Shown: in pieces, positions 33,494 to 45,826 of the stretch
Numbering within the stretch: position 1 is the first letter of the stretch
How the letters are laid out: every line of letters starts with the position of its first letter
From: Plantago major
Taxonomy: Eukaryota > Streptophyta > Magnoliopsida > Lamiales > Plantaginaceae
DNA: 64,000 bases
Assembly: GCA_026545765.1 (NCBI GenBank)
Contig: CM048839.1
Location: forward strand, 18,972,566 to 19,036,565
Direction of reading: 5' to 3'
Made by a program: the position numbers and the translations under genes
The notes under the pieces: generated by a model
What the model was told of the DNA's origin: nothing
The model's input: the letters and a program-made list of their open reading frames with translations, nothing else
The model's database searches: none

Positions 33494-35030
33494 AACCAAA
33501 CTTGAAAATGGCATTAATCATAAATAGGTGCAAATAAACGATTTTTTAGTGAAGTCAACCGCCTAATTTTGTTGATTGAATGAGAAATATCCATAAGTCA
33601 TTCACAGTCCATATGAATGCAACACCAATTTCCGAGCTCTTAACACAAAACAATCAACATCTGAACCGAAGACGAATCCCTCAATCAACAGAAAAGGTTA
33701 ACGCTTTTTTTTTTTTTTTTTTTTTGTGTGATGTGAAGACTAATAAACCATAAGTGGAAGCGAATTGACGTAGCATATATATGTAGTTCAACCTAGTTCG
33801 CCCTTAGTCCGTCTCATACGACTTAGATAACCAAATGCAGGCTTACTTCGCCATATATGATAGTTAATCTAGATGACGACCAAAGTTGGGCAAATCAATG
33901 CACGATAGTTTCTTTTTTTTTTTTTGGGGACTGTATTTGCAAAACGTGATTTTCATTGGACCATATTCGAACAAGAAGATGAGTGGTGGGACAGTAAGTG
34001 TGATGGAACAAGTTCATAAAACGTAGGGGATCATTTTTCTAGATTTCCTATAGCAAATAATTGATTACTCTGACTATAGATAATACTCTTTCCAATCCTT
34101 TTATAGCTTCATTATCTGACTTTCTATTTCAGTCAACTGCACTCATCTTTGACCACAAATTGATCAAAATCTATAAGTTGATGAATTTTAACAAAATTAT
34201 AGAGTAAATGTTTTATAGGCAATGTTTCAGAAAATAATTTTAGTTCGTATTAGAAAGGAATTTTTTTTGTTTACTTTCTCCAAAAGATAACTTGTAAAAG
34301 ATCAGAGAGAGTACTTGACATGACTTAAGCTTCATCTGTTGCACCACAACTAAAACCGAACATATGATAAACCCGCACATTTGCTTATAGCCTCGATTGA
34401 TCTTCTGGTAGGTACATCCAGATACACTCTCAACCAATGCGTAGCGGTTCCATTTCATGCCCAATCTACGGAAGAAAGAAAAACCCCAAAATGGATCGAC
34501 ACAACGCTCAGAAAAATAAACTTCTCCAAAAGGATTAAGTACTTGGAAAAGGTATGTCAGGGAATATGACCATTACCAACGGGCACATACATGCCTACAA
34601 ATGGACAAGGATTAGTCCAAAAAAAAAAATACCGTCACTCCACAATCATCCAGTCCAGCACAATAAAGACCCAGGCAGGAGTTCCTGAGGAACGCATCTG
34701 TTATCTCTTATAAGGGTAGAAAGACAAATACTGCGCTACATATGGACAGCCAAGCAGGAAGGTACATATAGGCATAATGATAATCGTAGTTCACATGAGA
34801 ATTTCGTAGTCTCCAATTCGAAAATCTAACGCTTAGTATAACTTGACTTAGCAGGGTTTCCAGAACGGATGGGATTACAGAGAATATAGTCAGCATGATG
34901 AATCTGCAAATATCCGACCAACATCTTGGCCAGAGCGTTCGTGGTCTGGGAATAAGTTCGAACACAATCAAGACGCGCTATGACAAGACTTTGGCAATGG
35001 CAAGGCTTTTAGAAGACCACCAAATTACAA
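33494..35030. other. Helitron interior, no recognised gene
   Basis: AT-rich sequence with T-runs at 33705-33725 and 33911-33924. Positions 34055-34220 resemble half of a Stowaway-like palindrome. The remaining frames are short and lack motifs. Confidence 0.4.
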
Positions 35031-35037
35031 AGATACT

Positions 35038-35229
35038 TTGCAAATAGAAGACACGGTGATGGAAGATCAGGAAGGACTCGAACCGGGAACAGGGGGGACA
35101 ACATGCTTCTGCAATGTGTTGAAGAATGTGACGTCCCATACGTGTTACACTTGTCTACAAACTTTGACTCGGGTGAAATGCAGTGCATGCGGCGAGGTTC
35201 CTGTCAAGAGGGTGATGTTCCACTCGTGA
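35038..35229 (+). CDS. Small cysteine-rich frame, unidentified
   Basis: A 63-codon plus-strand frame with six cysteines as CFC, CYTC and CSAC in TCFCNVLKNVTSHTCYTCLQ and RVKCSACGEVPVKR, so a small zinc ribbon is possible. The frame upstream (34890-35030) is open in pieces and reads RPTSWPERSWSGNKFE, which suggests an exon of something longer. I do not recognise the family. It could be a captured exon in the Helitron. Confidence 0.25.
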   Translation: MQIEDTVMEDQEGLEPGTGGTTCFCNVLKNVTSHTCYTCLQTLTRVKCSACGEVPVKRVMFHS

Positions 35230-35659
35230 AAGACTTGCCCTGCATCCTTCTTGGAATTCTCTTTGTTAGAAAATACTTGTCGTTCATAGGTTTAGACAAT
35301 ATATAGCTATACATTATTGTGGGTTTGTAGAGATCAATGTTCCGTGAGGCAGAGAAGATGTTGAAATTTGTGTATGTTAGATATGTTAGTGTATGTTAAG
35401 TATGATATATAAATTAAAATGTTAAACAAAGACAACAGGACAATGTTTAGGTTCACAAATTTATTCAGCAACATTCAACAATCCACTAAACCCAGTTCTA
35501 GTGTGTTCCAATTCGTATGCATCTCATTTGTTGCGTCAATGTACGAAGTAATCCAGAAAGAAATCGAAATGTTCAGCCCCAGCCATTGATCCAGTTATTT
35601 GTGTTCCATGTACAACAGATTATGAAAGAGAATAGCACATTACCAGATTCAGTACATTT

Positions 35660-35755
35660 AATCGAAGGGGAATTTCACAGTGTTAATCGCACTATTTCTA
35701 TGCTGGAAGGCCGGGTCAGACGCCATTTTTAATGTGGTGGAAGCTATGGAAACGA
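35660..35755 (-). pseudogene. Short duplicate of a RepHel segment
   Basis: Contains ATGCTGGAAGGCCGGGTCA and ACGCCATTTTTAATGTGGTG, nearly the same as 46460-46530 in the RepHel N-terminal exon. The match is about 70-90 bp, and flanking sequence does not match. It is a stray partial copy rather than a gene. Confidence 0.65.
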
Positions 35756-35759
35756 ATTG

Positions 35760-38726
35760 AGGCTAAGCATCATCATATTATTAATTAAATGTTAGGGATT
35801 AATTAGAGCGTGATTTAATGTTTTTTATGAAACACCATTAGCCTATCACATTCTTATATTGCCCAAATGTATTGTATTATGTCTAATGTTCAGTAACCGG
35901 AAATTGACGTTAACATTGTTCCGTGTATATATGAATGGAAACTAACAAATAGTAGACAATGCGATGGATCATGAAGGGTTATGTAGCAATGTTGCAAGTA
36001 GAAAGTAAATTCAAAGTGAAAAACGGGGATATGTAGTCTATGTGAGAGAACAAAATTAAATTTGGGGAAAATTACACCAGAAATTATGTCTGCAGCAATA
36101 GCAACAAATATCATTCGACTCGAAGAAAATTCATGCTAAAAAGGACTCACTTCCCAATAGGCGTGGTCGTATCGGACAAAATTGATTCAGCAAGTACTCT
36201 ACAAACTAACCATTCCAAAAAAATAAAAATAATAATAACTATGTAAATGTGATTCATACTGTATGAGTCTCTTTATTTTCAATAACATCCAACGTCATAG
36301 ACATGAACACGACCTCATTGTACGCTGCATATCCATCTAAAATATATTACATGGCAAAACATACTGTAGGATATAGGTTTGCATATATGATAAACAATAC
36401 AATTTCATGTGACAAACAAGTTCAGTAGGAACGAAAGGTAACATTTCGAATTAGGATCAGAACCATTCATCGCATTACATCATCTGGTTTATCAAAATAG
36501 CAATAGGCATTTGGTTAAATGTTGGTCAACAGATCATGTTAAGGAGCAAGACAGACAGCCCTAATTCCAAGCACGCACTATCCCTTCGACCACACCAGAT
36601 AGTCCTGCAAATTGCAGGTGCGGGTTGGTTATTGAACAATGATACTTGGATTATAAGGTAATATCAGAGATTAATTATACCATTAAGGTAACAGGAGTGT
36701 AAGAACTAAATATGCCAGCCTTTATTTAACCTGTTCTTTTTTATTTTGGATGTGTACAAAAAGCCTATTAGCCTTACTCCAACTTGTAACATCACATTAA
36801 TGATGTACGAACTTGTCAATAAGCTAAATCTAAACGGGTTAACGTGTTTTTTTATACTCACTCGAAATATCCTCTACGTGCGCAGTTTCTTCTTCCTTTG
36901 CCTTTTCTTTGAATGATAATTGCTCCGGTAGCAGCCTTGAGAAATCCTTTCACATTTTGAATGCTTTTTTTGAAAACAGGTGGAATTTATGTACCCCTAA
37001 TTTGCGTGGAAGAAGCATGTCCAACCATTACAGCATCCGAATGCTCATGTTGAAGCTCCCATCCAATCTCTTTTAGCACATAGTATGAGATAATATCAAT
37101 GTTTTGTTTGTCTACAAGATAGAAATCTCCTTCAAATGATCAATCCAAAAATTACTACAAGGAAAGCAGGAAAAACAGAGCTAGGTACAGTCGATAAGAT
37201 TTAATAACTCCTGAAAATGAAAACACGCACATTTCATTTACATTTGATAATTTAAGGCTCTTAAATATATTTTAAGTCTGTTAGTTGAAATGTTAAAAAA
37301 AGTTTTGGATATGAATGGTTGAAGTAAGATACCGACGATCAAGCTAAGTGTAGCACATCTAATCAAACTTGTCTAAGGAATAATTAGCCATGATAGTTTT
37401 CACGAAGAAATACAAATAGTTATGAGTCTCAAAGAAGCAGCAAACTATGGGACCCACTAAAATCAGAGTAGGTTCCCTCTAGAAAGATGAAGCCTGCATC
37501 CTGCACATAACAAAACTTGAACATATTTTGTACTGGTGTAAAAGCTCTAGCTCGGCCAAGTAACCAAATCAACAATATGGACAGGCAATAAAATTCAAGG
37601 CAGTATAAAAATCAAACAGATAATGCAAGCATTCTGAAGAATATATCTAAATTTGTCTCCGCTCCTAGAAACTAAGTACCTGACATGTGTGCTCCAACTG
37701 ACCGGTACATCGAGCTTTATGGAAATCTTAGTTTCAGTCCATCTGCAAAATCTCAAGGATGGTGCAAAATGATAAGCCATGGTCAGTAGTTGAAACCCTT
37801 CAAATGACCAAATTATTATTAGACATGGTCGATTACATTTGTATTTGAAGTATAATGTCAACTCTGACTGCATAAATATGCAATTCCATTTGGAATGTTG
37901 AAGACATGAATTAGTTGAGGTGGCAAAGTATTCGAAGGAAAGCAATTGTGAAAAAGAACTGTAATTGCTTGCTTGAACTAAAGAGTTACAGTTTTTCTAA
38001 TAGCAATATAGATGGCAAACTTTTTGAAAACAACTCAATGTTGCTTCTTGCAGTAAAATATTTAAATGAGTAAATCATTAGCTACATACAATGATTCCAA
38101 ACAAATGCAAATTAGATAAGTGAAGAGGAACGTCCAGCCATCGGCATGAGAAATAGAATAGACTCCCCTTCATAATCCATTGGAGAGATTTCAGGAGCAT
38201 CCAATTCATGCTAGTTTTTTTATTCAAGTTTCAGTAGAATAACAGATCATATAAAATTCAGACACATTCATGTGGTTTATTTACGAGCTAGTTACATACC
38301 TGGAGACGAAAATGACAATGGACCATGTGGTAACTGGTAAATGATGATTCTGTCATTTGGGAGCATTTGATGATTCTGTCCTGATTCCTGAATCGTTGAC
38401 GGTCTAAGAAACTATTGAATAACTGGAATAAACTTCTTTCCCCTTCTTTTTACTTGCTCCTTGTGTATGTGCAGGACGATTAAATTCCAACGTATGTCAT
38501 GTGAGGAAGATAAAATTTTAGACAAAATCCACCGATAGTGCAGTAGTAATTGGTTGCTGGAACTTCCATAAGGAAATGTCGCAATTGATATCACTCTCAT
38601 GTGTTTTTTCCGATTTAGTTGGACACCCTCCCGTACCTGAAGGATTGCTTGTTCATCTCAGCAGCTTCCTTCTCAAAGCGCTCAATGATACTCCTGTCAA
38701 TACCTCTATCTCTAGAAGTTTATAGA
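35760..38726. other. Helitron interior, no recognised gene
   Basis: Three kilobases of AT-rich DNA. A minus-strand stretch at about 36870-36960 reads KGFLKAATGAIIIQRKGKG without a clear start or end. Other frames are short. I cannot assign a function. Captured exons are possible. Confidence 0.35.
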
Positions 38727-38735
38727 TGAGATATC

Positions 38736-39753
38736 TGAGAGAATGGCACGAATGATCCCAAAGTTTGGGCCATATGGCACATGCAATTGAAGAAGGTTTT
38801 GTGCGCTGGCATATATGGTCCTACTGTTATGTACATTTCAGGTCCGTCGTCCAAATTGGGTGACGTGGCCGTCGGGTCAAAGTCTATTTCCGACTTTGAC
38901 CAACACATCACCATACACATCAGCAAACTAATAAATTAAATTTCAAAAATTAAAAAAAAAAAAAAACTAAAATACAATAATACATACAGACGACATCTCA
39001 CTTATAAAACCCCCAAATCAGATTGAAGAACCCTAATTCCTCCTCTCTCAATTGAACCAAATCCACCATGTATACTTCATCTGCAAGCTCGTACTCAAGC
39101 TCCATCTCATCAGACGACACTCGCCTTTGTGACTGTGGGAGAATTGCACTCAAGCTCCATCTCATCAGACGACATCTCAAGCTCCAAATCGAAACCCCAG
39201 TTTTAAAACCCCCAAATCGAAACAGAATTCCAAACACAAGCTCTGTTTTCCTAAATCTCAAGTTCACTGTTCCGAGATCAAGCCAGCTCGAGATCATCAG
39301 CATGAGCCGCATCGACGAGCTGCTGCGAAATCGGCTCGGCTTCGAACTCTCTCACCGGAAAAACCCGACGCCTTGTCGTCGTCATTTTCGACTCATATGA
39401 ATTTTGCTCGTGTGTGAGTTTTTGTGATTTGCAGAGAGTACGGATAGGGAATGAAAATGATTTTATTGCAGGCGTGTATGTGAAAGAGAGGAGAATTGTA
39501 AAATTATTTTGGTTTTTTTTTTTTTTTTTTAAATTTTTGAAATTTAATTTATTAGTGTGCTGATGTGTATGGTGATGTGTTGGTCAAAGTCGAAAATAGA
39601 TTTTGACCCGACGGCCACGTCACCCAATTTGGACGACGGACCTGAAATGTACATAACTGTAGTACTATACATGCCAGCGCGCAAAACCTTCAATTGCATG
39701 CGCCATATGGCCCAAACTTGGCCAAACTTTGGGACCACTCGTGCCATTCTCTC
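38736..39753. mobile_element. Non-autonomous MULE (1018 bp) with a GRF-gene fragment
   Basis: Perfect 9-bp duplication TGAGATATC at 38727-38735 and 39754-39762. TIRs of about 240 bp (38736-38975 and 39510-39753) begin with GAGAGAATGGCACGA and include CGACGGACCTGAAATGTACAT-type sequence. A poly-A/T tract sits at the inner edge of each TIR. Between them is a short plus-strand coding-like fragment. Confidence 0.92.
39068..39400 (+). pseudogene. N-terminal fragment of a GRF-type zinc-finger gene
   Basis: The plus-strand frame begins MYTSSASSYSSSISSDD and continues RLCDCGRIALK, the Ser-rich leader and first Cys pair (C-x-C-G-R) of plant GRF-finger proteins. It then runs into a rearranged region because a 23-bp piece (AAGCTCCATCTCATCAGACG) is duplicated at about 39098 and 39152. 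The GRRF core, second Cys pair and membrane segment are absent. The assignment rests on the short motif and on comparison with the gene at 2927-3538. Confidence 0.5.
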
Positions 39754-39824
39754 TGAGATATCCAGTGCCGGTAGTTTAGCTGTGATGTTGAGAAATCACT
39801 CTCAGTGCATCCTACTATGTTATT

Positions 39825-40320
39825 TAACCTGAGCTTCGATGAAATAATTTGATATTTATACTCCATCCATTTCAGAGAAAGTGTTACATTTTGACTTTGA
39901 CCGGTCAACTGTCTTCGAGTTTGACCACAAATTACTCATAAACGATAATAGTAAATAATGTAATAAAGTCATATAATAAAAATTTAATTACTAAATTTTC
40001 ATTATATAAATTTAATAATTTATTTATTAATATCGTTTAAGAGTAAATTAGTCAACAAACACGATTGACATGAAATAAAATGTAACACTTTTTCTGAAAT
40101 GGAGAGAGTATTAATTATGACAGCACAAGATGATAGTAGTGAAAAAAAAAATATTTAACATGAGATTCGATCAAATAATGTAATATGTATATTCATTATG
40201 AGAGCACAAGATGATAGTTGTGAATAGAAAAAGCATTTAACATGAGCTTCGATCAAATAATGTGATATGTATCTAAATTATTAGAGCACAAGATGATAGT
40301 TGTGAATAAAAAAAGCATAA
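39825..40320. repeat. ~82-bp tandem repeat split by a MITE
   Basis: Copies of GAGCTTCGATCAAATAATGTG and AGAGCACAAGATGATAGTTGTG recur at about 39833, 40164 and 40247. Spacing is about 81-83 bp once the 248-bp MITE and its TA are removed. Confidence 0.75.
39861..40108. mobile_element. Stowaway-type MITE
   Basis: Starts CTCCATCCATTTCAGAGAAA, ends with its complement TTTCTGAAATGGAGAGAG and is flanked by TA (39859-39860 and 40109-40110). The TIRs extend through GTGTTACATTTT. At 248 bp it has no coding capacity. Confidence 0.92.
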
Positions 40321-40751
40321 AATATGCATTACAAACGCCCACTTTAAGGTGGATACAAGACTTATTGTGTCCACCTGCATTTTCACTATACCTGAACTGA
40401 AACAGTGATTCAATATTGGATGTGGTTTCCCATTTCATGTCACTACGTACATGATAAACTAAGCAGTAAAGAAATACTTGAGAAAGATATCCTGCATGTT
40501 AAGAAATGTACTTTATTCGGAAACTACTATTCAGAACCCTGTTCCCGGACTTTCAATTTGTTCAGAAGGTATTGACAGATGGTAATTGAAACGAAGATGA
40601 CAACAATTCTGGAACAAGCTAAACATAAAAACCTGGGATTGATTACTGAAATCATCACATACCTTAAGCCAAATGTCAAATTGATATGCCAACTGCTGGA
40701 ACATATCTCCGGCCGAAGTGTTGAACTGTATTCATGACAGATCTGCCCATT

Positions 40752-41192
40752 CTAAGTTCGCTGAGCAAGCTCTAGTACTTCTCTGTAGACAACATTTCTG
40801 GTGGTGTTATCCTGAGGGCAGTCTACAGTTGGTGGGCGAATTAGCACTCTGACTGAATATGCCCTTTTCACCCTTGATAGGGCCACATAGAGCTGTCCGT
40901 GTGAGAAAACCGGTTCCGGCAGGTATATCCCAACCTGTTCGAGTGTCTGCCCTTGCGCTTTATTTATTGTCATGGCAAAGCATAATCTGACAGGAAACTG
41001 ATGCCTTTTGAATGGTATGGGGCATTTTATTCTGTCCGATGGCTCCAACGGTATTCGAGGAATGAATACATACGCCCCCTTATGCTCTCCCGACGCAATC
41101 TGAGCACCTATAACATTTTTCCCAAGGTCCTTGCAAATCAAACGTGTGCCATTGCATAGGCCCTCAGAAGGATTAATATTCCGCAGAAGCAT
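40752..41192 (-). CDS. RepHel C-terminal helicase part (after frameshift)
   Basis: The minus-strand frame starts MLLRNINPSEGLCNGTRL and ends in a short tail ...REVLELAQRT. It carries FAMTINKAQGQTLEQVG (motif V) and LYVALSRVK (motif VI) of SF1B PIF1-like helicases. It follows the upstream frame after the homopolymer at 41201-41210, so it belongs to the same protein. Confidence 0.9.
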   Translation of the reverse strand: MLLRNINPSEGLCNGTRLICKDLGKNVIGAQIASGEHKGAYVFIPRIPLEPSDRIKCPIPFKRHQFPVRLCFAMTINKAQGQTLEQVGIYLPEPVFSHGQLYVALSRVKRAYSVRVLIRPPTVDCPQDNTTRNVVYREVLELAQRT

Positions 41193-43442
41193 AATGGGAC
41201 TTTTTTTTTTAGTCGCAGCAAGTGTGGAGGCAGGCCTGGGACTTCCACACTGTTAAGAAAATCTTGATAGTGTGATTGTTGCATCGGATCATTTGTTAGA
41301 TCCGTGCTAGTGTACTGCACACATTCTCCAGGGAATTTAGTTATCAGGGAATCATTTATATCATGTACGCAATCATTCTTCGGCGTCAGTATTGCTCTTT
41401 CCATGACTGAGAACGGATCAGTAAAGTAAGTATGAAATGATGGGAATACACTTCTTACCAGCTCATCCAGAGGTTCATCACAACCATGTGTCGGAATTAT
41501 CATGGCATGGGGTAATTCTATGTACCCCTCTGTGTCATTTGGTTGCAACCCATCGCCCACCCTTAGCAAGAATTCTATGAATTCTGGATCTTCTCTTGCC
41601 CTCATATTCTCCACCAGTTTAATTTTCTTAATGGAAGGCCATAAAAAAGATCTCACCAAGCACGCATCAATTTCGTTCTCTCCTGTTCCCCCTTGAACAA
41701 CGGGTATTGTCAGTCTGAAATCCCCCCCAAAAACTACAATTTTTCCTCCAAACAGCATATGACTATTTGTTAAGTCCTGAAGTAGCAGATCAAATGTTTC
41801 CACGATTCGACGATTTGCCATGGATGCTTCATCCCATATTATGAGTTTGGCCTCTATAATCAATTTTGCCTGGGCACTCTGTTTTCTTATAGAACAAGTC
41901 ATTGAGTCTTCGATTCCAACCGGTAATTTGAACATTGAATGGGCAGTACGCCCGCCTGGCAGTAGTGAAGCCGCAACACCAGAGGTAGCGACTGCGAGAG
42001 CGATATTACCCTCTGACCTAACAGCAGCGAGTAGAGCCCGATATAAGTATGTCTTTCCCGTTCCACCTGGCCCATCTATAAAAAATACACCCCCGTCATC
42101 GCTTGCAACAGCCTTCAAGATTTTGTCAAATGCTTGTTGCTGTCTTTCATTTAGGTGGGTAACTGAACACATGTCACTCTCCGAAACTTCTATATTACGC
42201 TGACTTTCATACTCCCGTGCATGACTTGCGCCCATCGTCTCCCTTGGGCTTAAATTTCCCATTCCAAATTCCTGAAGTGATCGGCCCATGGATTGCATGA
42301 AAGCATCGATTCCTCTCAAGGACTGAAAAAAAGCAACTTGATTATCAATGTATTTGTTGAAATGGAAATCCTCAGATAGTGGTTCCTTGAATTCCTCCCA
42401 CAATGACTTCGGGTCTGATGGAGAACTATAAATCAATATTGTGGCAAACAACTGACGCATTGTATGGGGCATCTGGAAGGTAGCCGCTTCCTTCAGTGAG
42501 TCTCTTATATCTGTATCAGATAGAAGGAACCCTCTTTCAAGAGCTGCCTCCCTGAAAGTGGCATATGTCTCTCCATTGAAAGTTCTTAAAAAATCGTATG
42601 AGGGTGGAGCCCTAATGTTCTTGAGTAGTACCCTTAAGTAATATCTGTCCCCTTCGGCTGGATTGACATTTACCAAACGCCCGATAACAACAAACTTCTT
42701 CCTTGGTGTCCAGTTTTTTTTCGACTTATCCCATACGAAATGGTGTGGAAATTCTTCATAGAGCAAATTCATTGATCTCACCTCTGGGTATGTTGCATCC
42801 ATGTAGAAGAATTGTGTGAGCTGTGTTTTTGCCGAATTTGGATTGGATATGATGTCTTCAAGAGTTTTGCCTGCTGCAAAACATACTGGGTGTAAATCTG
42901 GCATGTGAATATGTAACTGCTCGACAGATGGATGCATTTCATTCAATGAGAATGCATATATGCGCCACATTGCCTCCGGAGCACATAGCCACCTAGCATC
43001 CTGGAAATCCTTAATTTCGTCAATACACTGCCCTTTTGATTCTTCAACAACACTATATGCAACTTTGTCAGTCCCTTTGCAAACATACTTGTACAAGTAC
43101 TTGATCAGTTTGATGTCCGTGCATATTTCTACATTCATGTGGCAGTCGAACTTTGCGAGCAGGTACGGGTTGTAGGGAACCGCCCATTTGTTATTCAGAT
43201 AATGTTTCCAAACATAAACTTTCCTCCCGTTATCTCTACGCATGTACGCGGGGTATGAGTCTGCTCGATGAGAAGTAACCTCGACAAATGGTTTTGGGTA
43301 CTTACTCTTGCATCCTGTATTCTTTCTCATGCACACATTATGCTTGTTAAGTGTACCGCAAGGACCGTGCATCATATGTTTTACCACACAATCATGCAGG
43401 TGGGGGTGTTTCTCCGGGTCAGGTATTTCAGCCGATACGAAC
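41138..43442 (-). CDS. RepHel exon 8: Rep C-part and helicase core
   Basis: Starts at the acceptor before FVSAEIPDPEKHP, joined in frame to SYDR of the previous exon. Rep part: HMMHGPCG, the CMRKNTGCKSKYPKPF block and the Tyr pair in LYKYVCKG. Helicase part: Walker A GGTGKTYLYRALL, VATSGVAASLLPGGRTAHS, Walker B IIWDEASM, then VVFGGDFRLTIPVV, where most relatives have Gln after GGDFR. The reading after HLLRLKKK is out of frame. Confidence 0.92.
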
Positions 43443-44226
43443 CTGTCATAAGCCCCAGGCAAAGTCAGCTCAAGAGAATTGTGACTGAGTTTCCTTCAGA
43501 TGTTGCAGCATACTATATGAGTGTTTCTTAATAGAAAGGCAGAGAAGAAAGAGAAAATGCTTACATATTTAGTAGTACAGCAATGCAAAAAAAAATTGAA
43601 GGATGATCCTGTCTAGCGTAACTCAGTAGCTTGGATATTTTTCACAATATTTGTAAGGGTATACTATTTAACTGTTTATTAATGAGAAGTAGATAGAATA
43701 GAGTTAATCCTCATGTATTTCCTACTGTAGCAACTGATGAAATGCTTAGTAATGATCTGTGTTCTTAACAGTGTATGAGATTCTATACCTTCTCATATAT
43801 TTACGAGCAAAAGAATATTCAGTGAACACAAATTTTTTAAAAAAAGGTCAGTTTTAAATATATTATCTCAGAGACCAAGCAGCTGCAGGAATTCCATATA
43901 GGAACTATTTAGATGGAGCTACACCCCATAGTCCAAAGGTACTGAAAAACGATTGTAAAGCAGTATAAACGGCTCGACAGGTCTGTGACATCTGTTTTGA
44001 TGTTACCAATATTCTTCTTGAATTTATTTTTGAAACTTTAAATCAAGAACATATCATAATATCAAATGCAGGGCCGTTCCAACACACTTTGACAATCAGT
44101 CAGTACAAGCTAGAAAACAAGCTGAGAGATAAAGGAAGATATTTTTAAGTGAGGTAACATGGGTTGCAGTGGAAATTGTAGCAACTATCATAGAATTTGA
44201 ATTTAAATAAGAGTTCCGAGACAAAC
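43443..44226 (-). other. RepHel intron (784 bp)
   Basis: Donor GACAG/GTTTGTC at 44226 and acceptor TATGACAG at 43443. The same TATGACAG/GTT-CGT context occurs at both ends, and removing the intron joins SYDR to FVSAE. No gene is inside. Confidence 0.75.
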
Positions 44227-44875
44227 CTGTCATAAGACTCAGGCGAAGACAACTTGTATTTTTTTTCCAAAACAATCAACCAATGAACGTGTGGCAGGCC
44301 TCTTTTTTGAAATTCAATTGCGTAGAAATAAGCCGCAATATCTCCTAAAACCTGGTTCTTTATTAATTCGTTCTTCAGCTCCTCGTTCTTTGCTCTGAAG
44401 ACGCGTGCCAAAAGATCAGCACGGTTATGAGCTTCCTCTCCAGGTAACAATTCTTGTTGTATTTCAGGCCAGTTCGTGTTGCACGTCATGGTGATGAAGA
44501 AATCTGGCTTCCCGTACTTCTGTACCAATGCAAGAGCATCCAAATATCGGTTGCGCATGTATTTTGGGCTTCCTTGGAATGAGGATGGTAAAAGGACCCT
44601 CTTCCCAACATCCTCACCATGCCTGATTCCTTGACAAGCGATGCTGTCCATAATCCCTTTGTAACTCTCCATGCGCGCTTCTTGTTGTCTGTCCTTGTCT
44701 CTGAGAAAGTCTAGCCGTTGTGTTTCGATCTTAATGTAAGTGTCCACTTGGAACTGTTGTGCTAATCGTCCAGCATTCAACACGTGAGGAACTCCGGGTT
44801 CCCTTATTTGAAATTGGTATGCATAAAACTCTCTGGCAGCGACATTAGACTTCATCTTGCGGCCGCGTTCCAAAT
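44227..44875 (-). CDS. RepHel exon 7: Rep domain with HUH motif
   Basis: Encodes GRKMKSNVAAREFYAYQFQI, the conserved Helitron-like N-domain end, then SPKYMRNRYLDALALVQKYG and PDFFITMTCNTNWPEI, and the metal-binding RGLPHVHWLIVL (HUH). The acceptor at 44875 is preceded by TTGATAG and the donor at 44226 is GTTTGTC. Confidence 0.92.
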
Positions 44876-45826
44876 CTATCAACATAAACGTAACCAAATA
44901 AGTTCAATATCATAGTAATAATAATTTTCTTGTAAATAAATATATACTGTACTATATATAGAGGCATAGATGGGTATACACAGGCTTCTTGCAATTCGAT
45001 CTTGAAAAGAAGGAAAAGAGGAAAAGAAACAAATTAATCTAATTCAGTGTATCTTGAGCATCGACCATCTATCTTCTTGGTAAGTAGTAGCAATTAGCTT
45101 TGAGTTTGTATTTGACTATGTTTGTCTTAATTTTATCTGATTTTTTTCTGGCACAAGCAAATTTTGATTTGATTATATGAATTGATTTTCTCCAGTATAA
45201 TCGTCTTATTATGTTATTTAGTAAAAAAAAGTAGTGGTGCCTGGTTATTGAAAATTTGCTTTTTTTTTAATAATTCAATCTGATATTATTCAGCTCTATG
45301 TTTATAAGATTAAGCTATATTTTTCGTTCTGGTTAAGATTCTAGAGTCTAGACTGTGTTTGTTTTAATTTTACTTGATTTTGTTCAGCACATAAGATTGA
45401 TGATTTTAGTTATTGCTTGTTTTTTTTTTCAAGAAGGATTTTTAATTGATTTGATTTTCTTCAGCATGAAATGTTTTATTGTTAAGTAATTAATTTATTA
45501 TTATTTTGGTCTGATTGTGATCTGATTTTATTGAGCTTATCTGTTTGTTGATTTGCTTTGATATTTTTTATCATCAGCTGGACTGTGCTTTTCTTCTGTT
45601 CTAATTCAGATTCTTGATTGATTAATCGACTGAAATACTCAATTCTACAGGTTGGTTGTAATTTGCCAGCAAAGTAAACTATTATGGTCTCCATGAAAGA
45701 TATATCTGTTCATGACACTTTTTTGGAGAAGCCGAAAGCATGTATTGCGGGCCACTTTCTCAGCGTGCAGTCATAAAAAGTGCATAAAACTTTCAATGTG
45801 CATAAAGGAAACAGCGTACAACTTAC
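44876..45826 (-). other. RepHel intron (951 bp)
   Basis: Donor AACAA/GTAAGT at 45826 and acceptor TTGATAG at 44876. T-rich on the plus strand; no gene seen. Removing it joins ELLEAEQT to DLERGRK in frame. Confidence 0.75.

Noticed and set aside
34055..34220. Additional Stowaway MITE
   Set aside because: Only one half of the palindrome is visible and no TA-flanked second end was found.
41820..42203. 127-codon plus-strand frame
   Set aside because: It lies antisense to the RepHel helicase exon, whose motifs fit the other strand.
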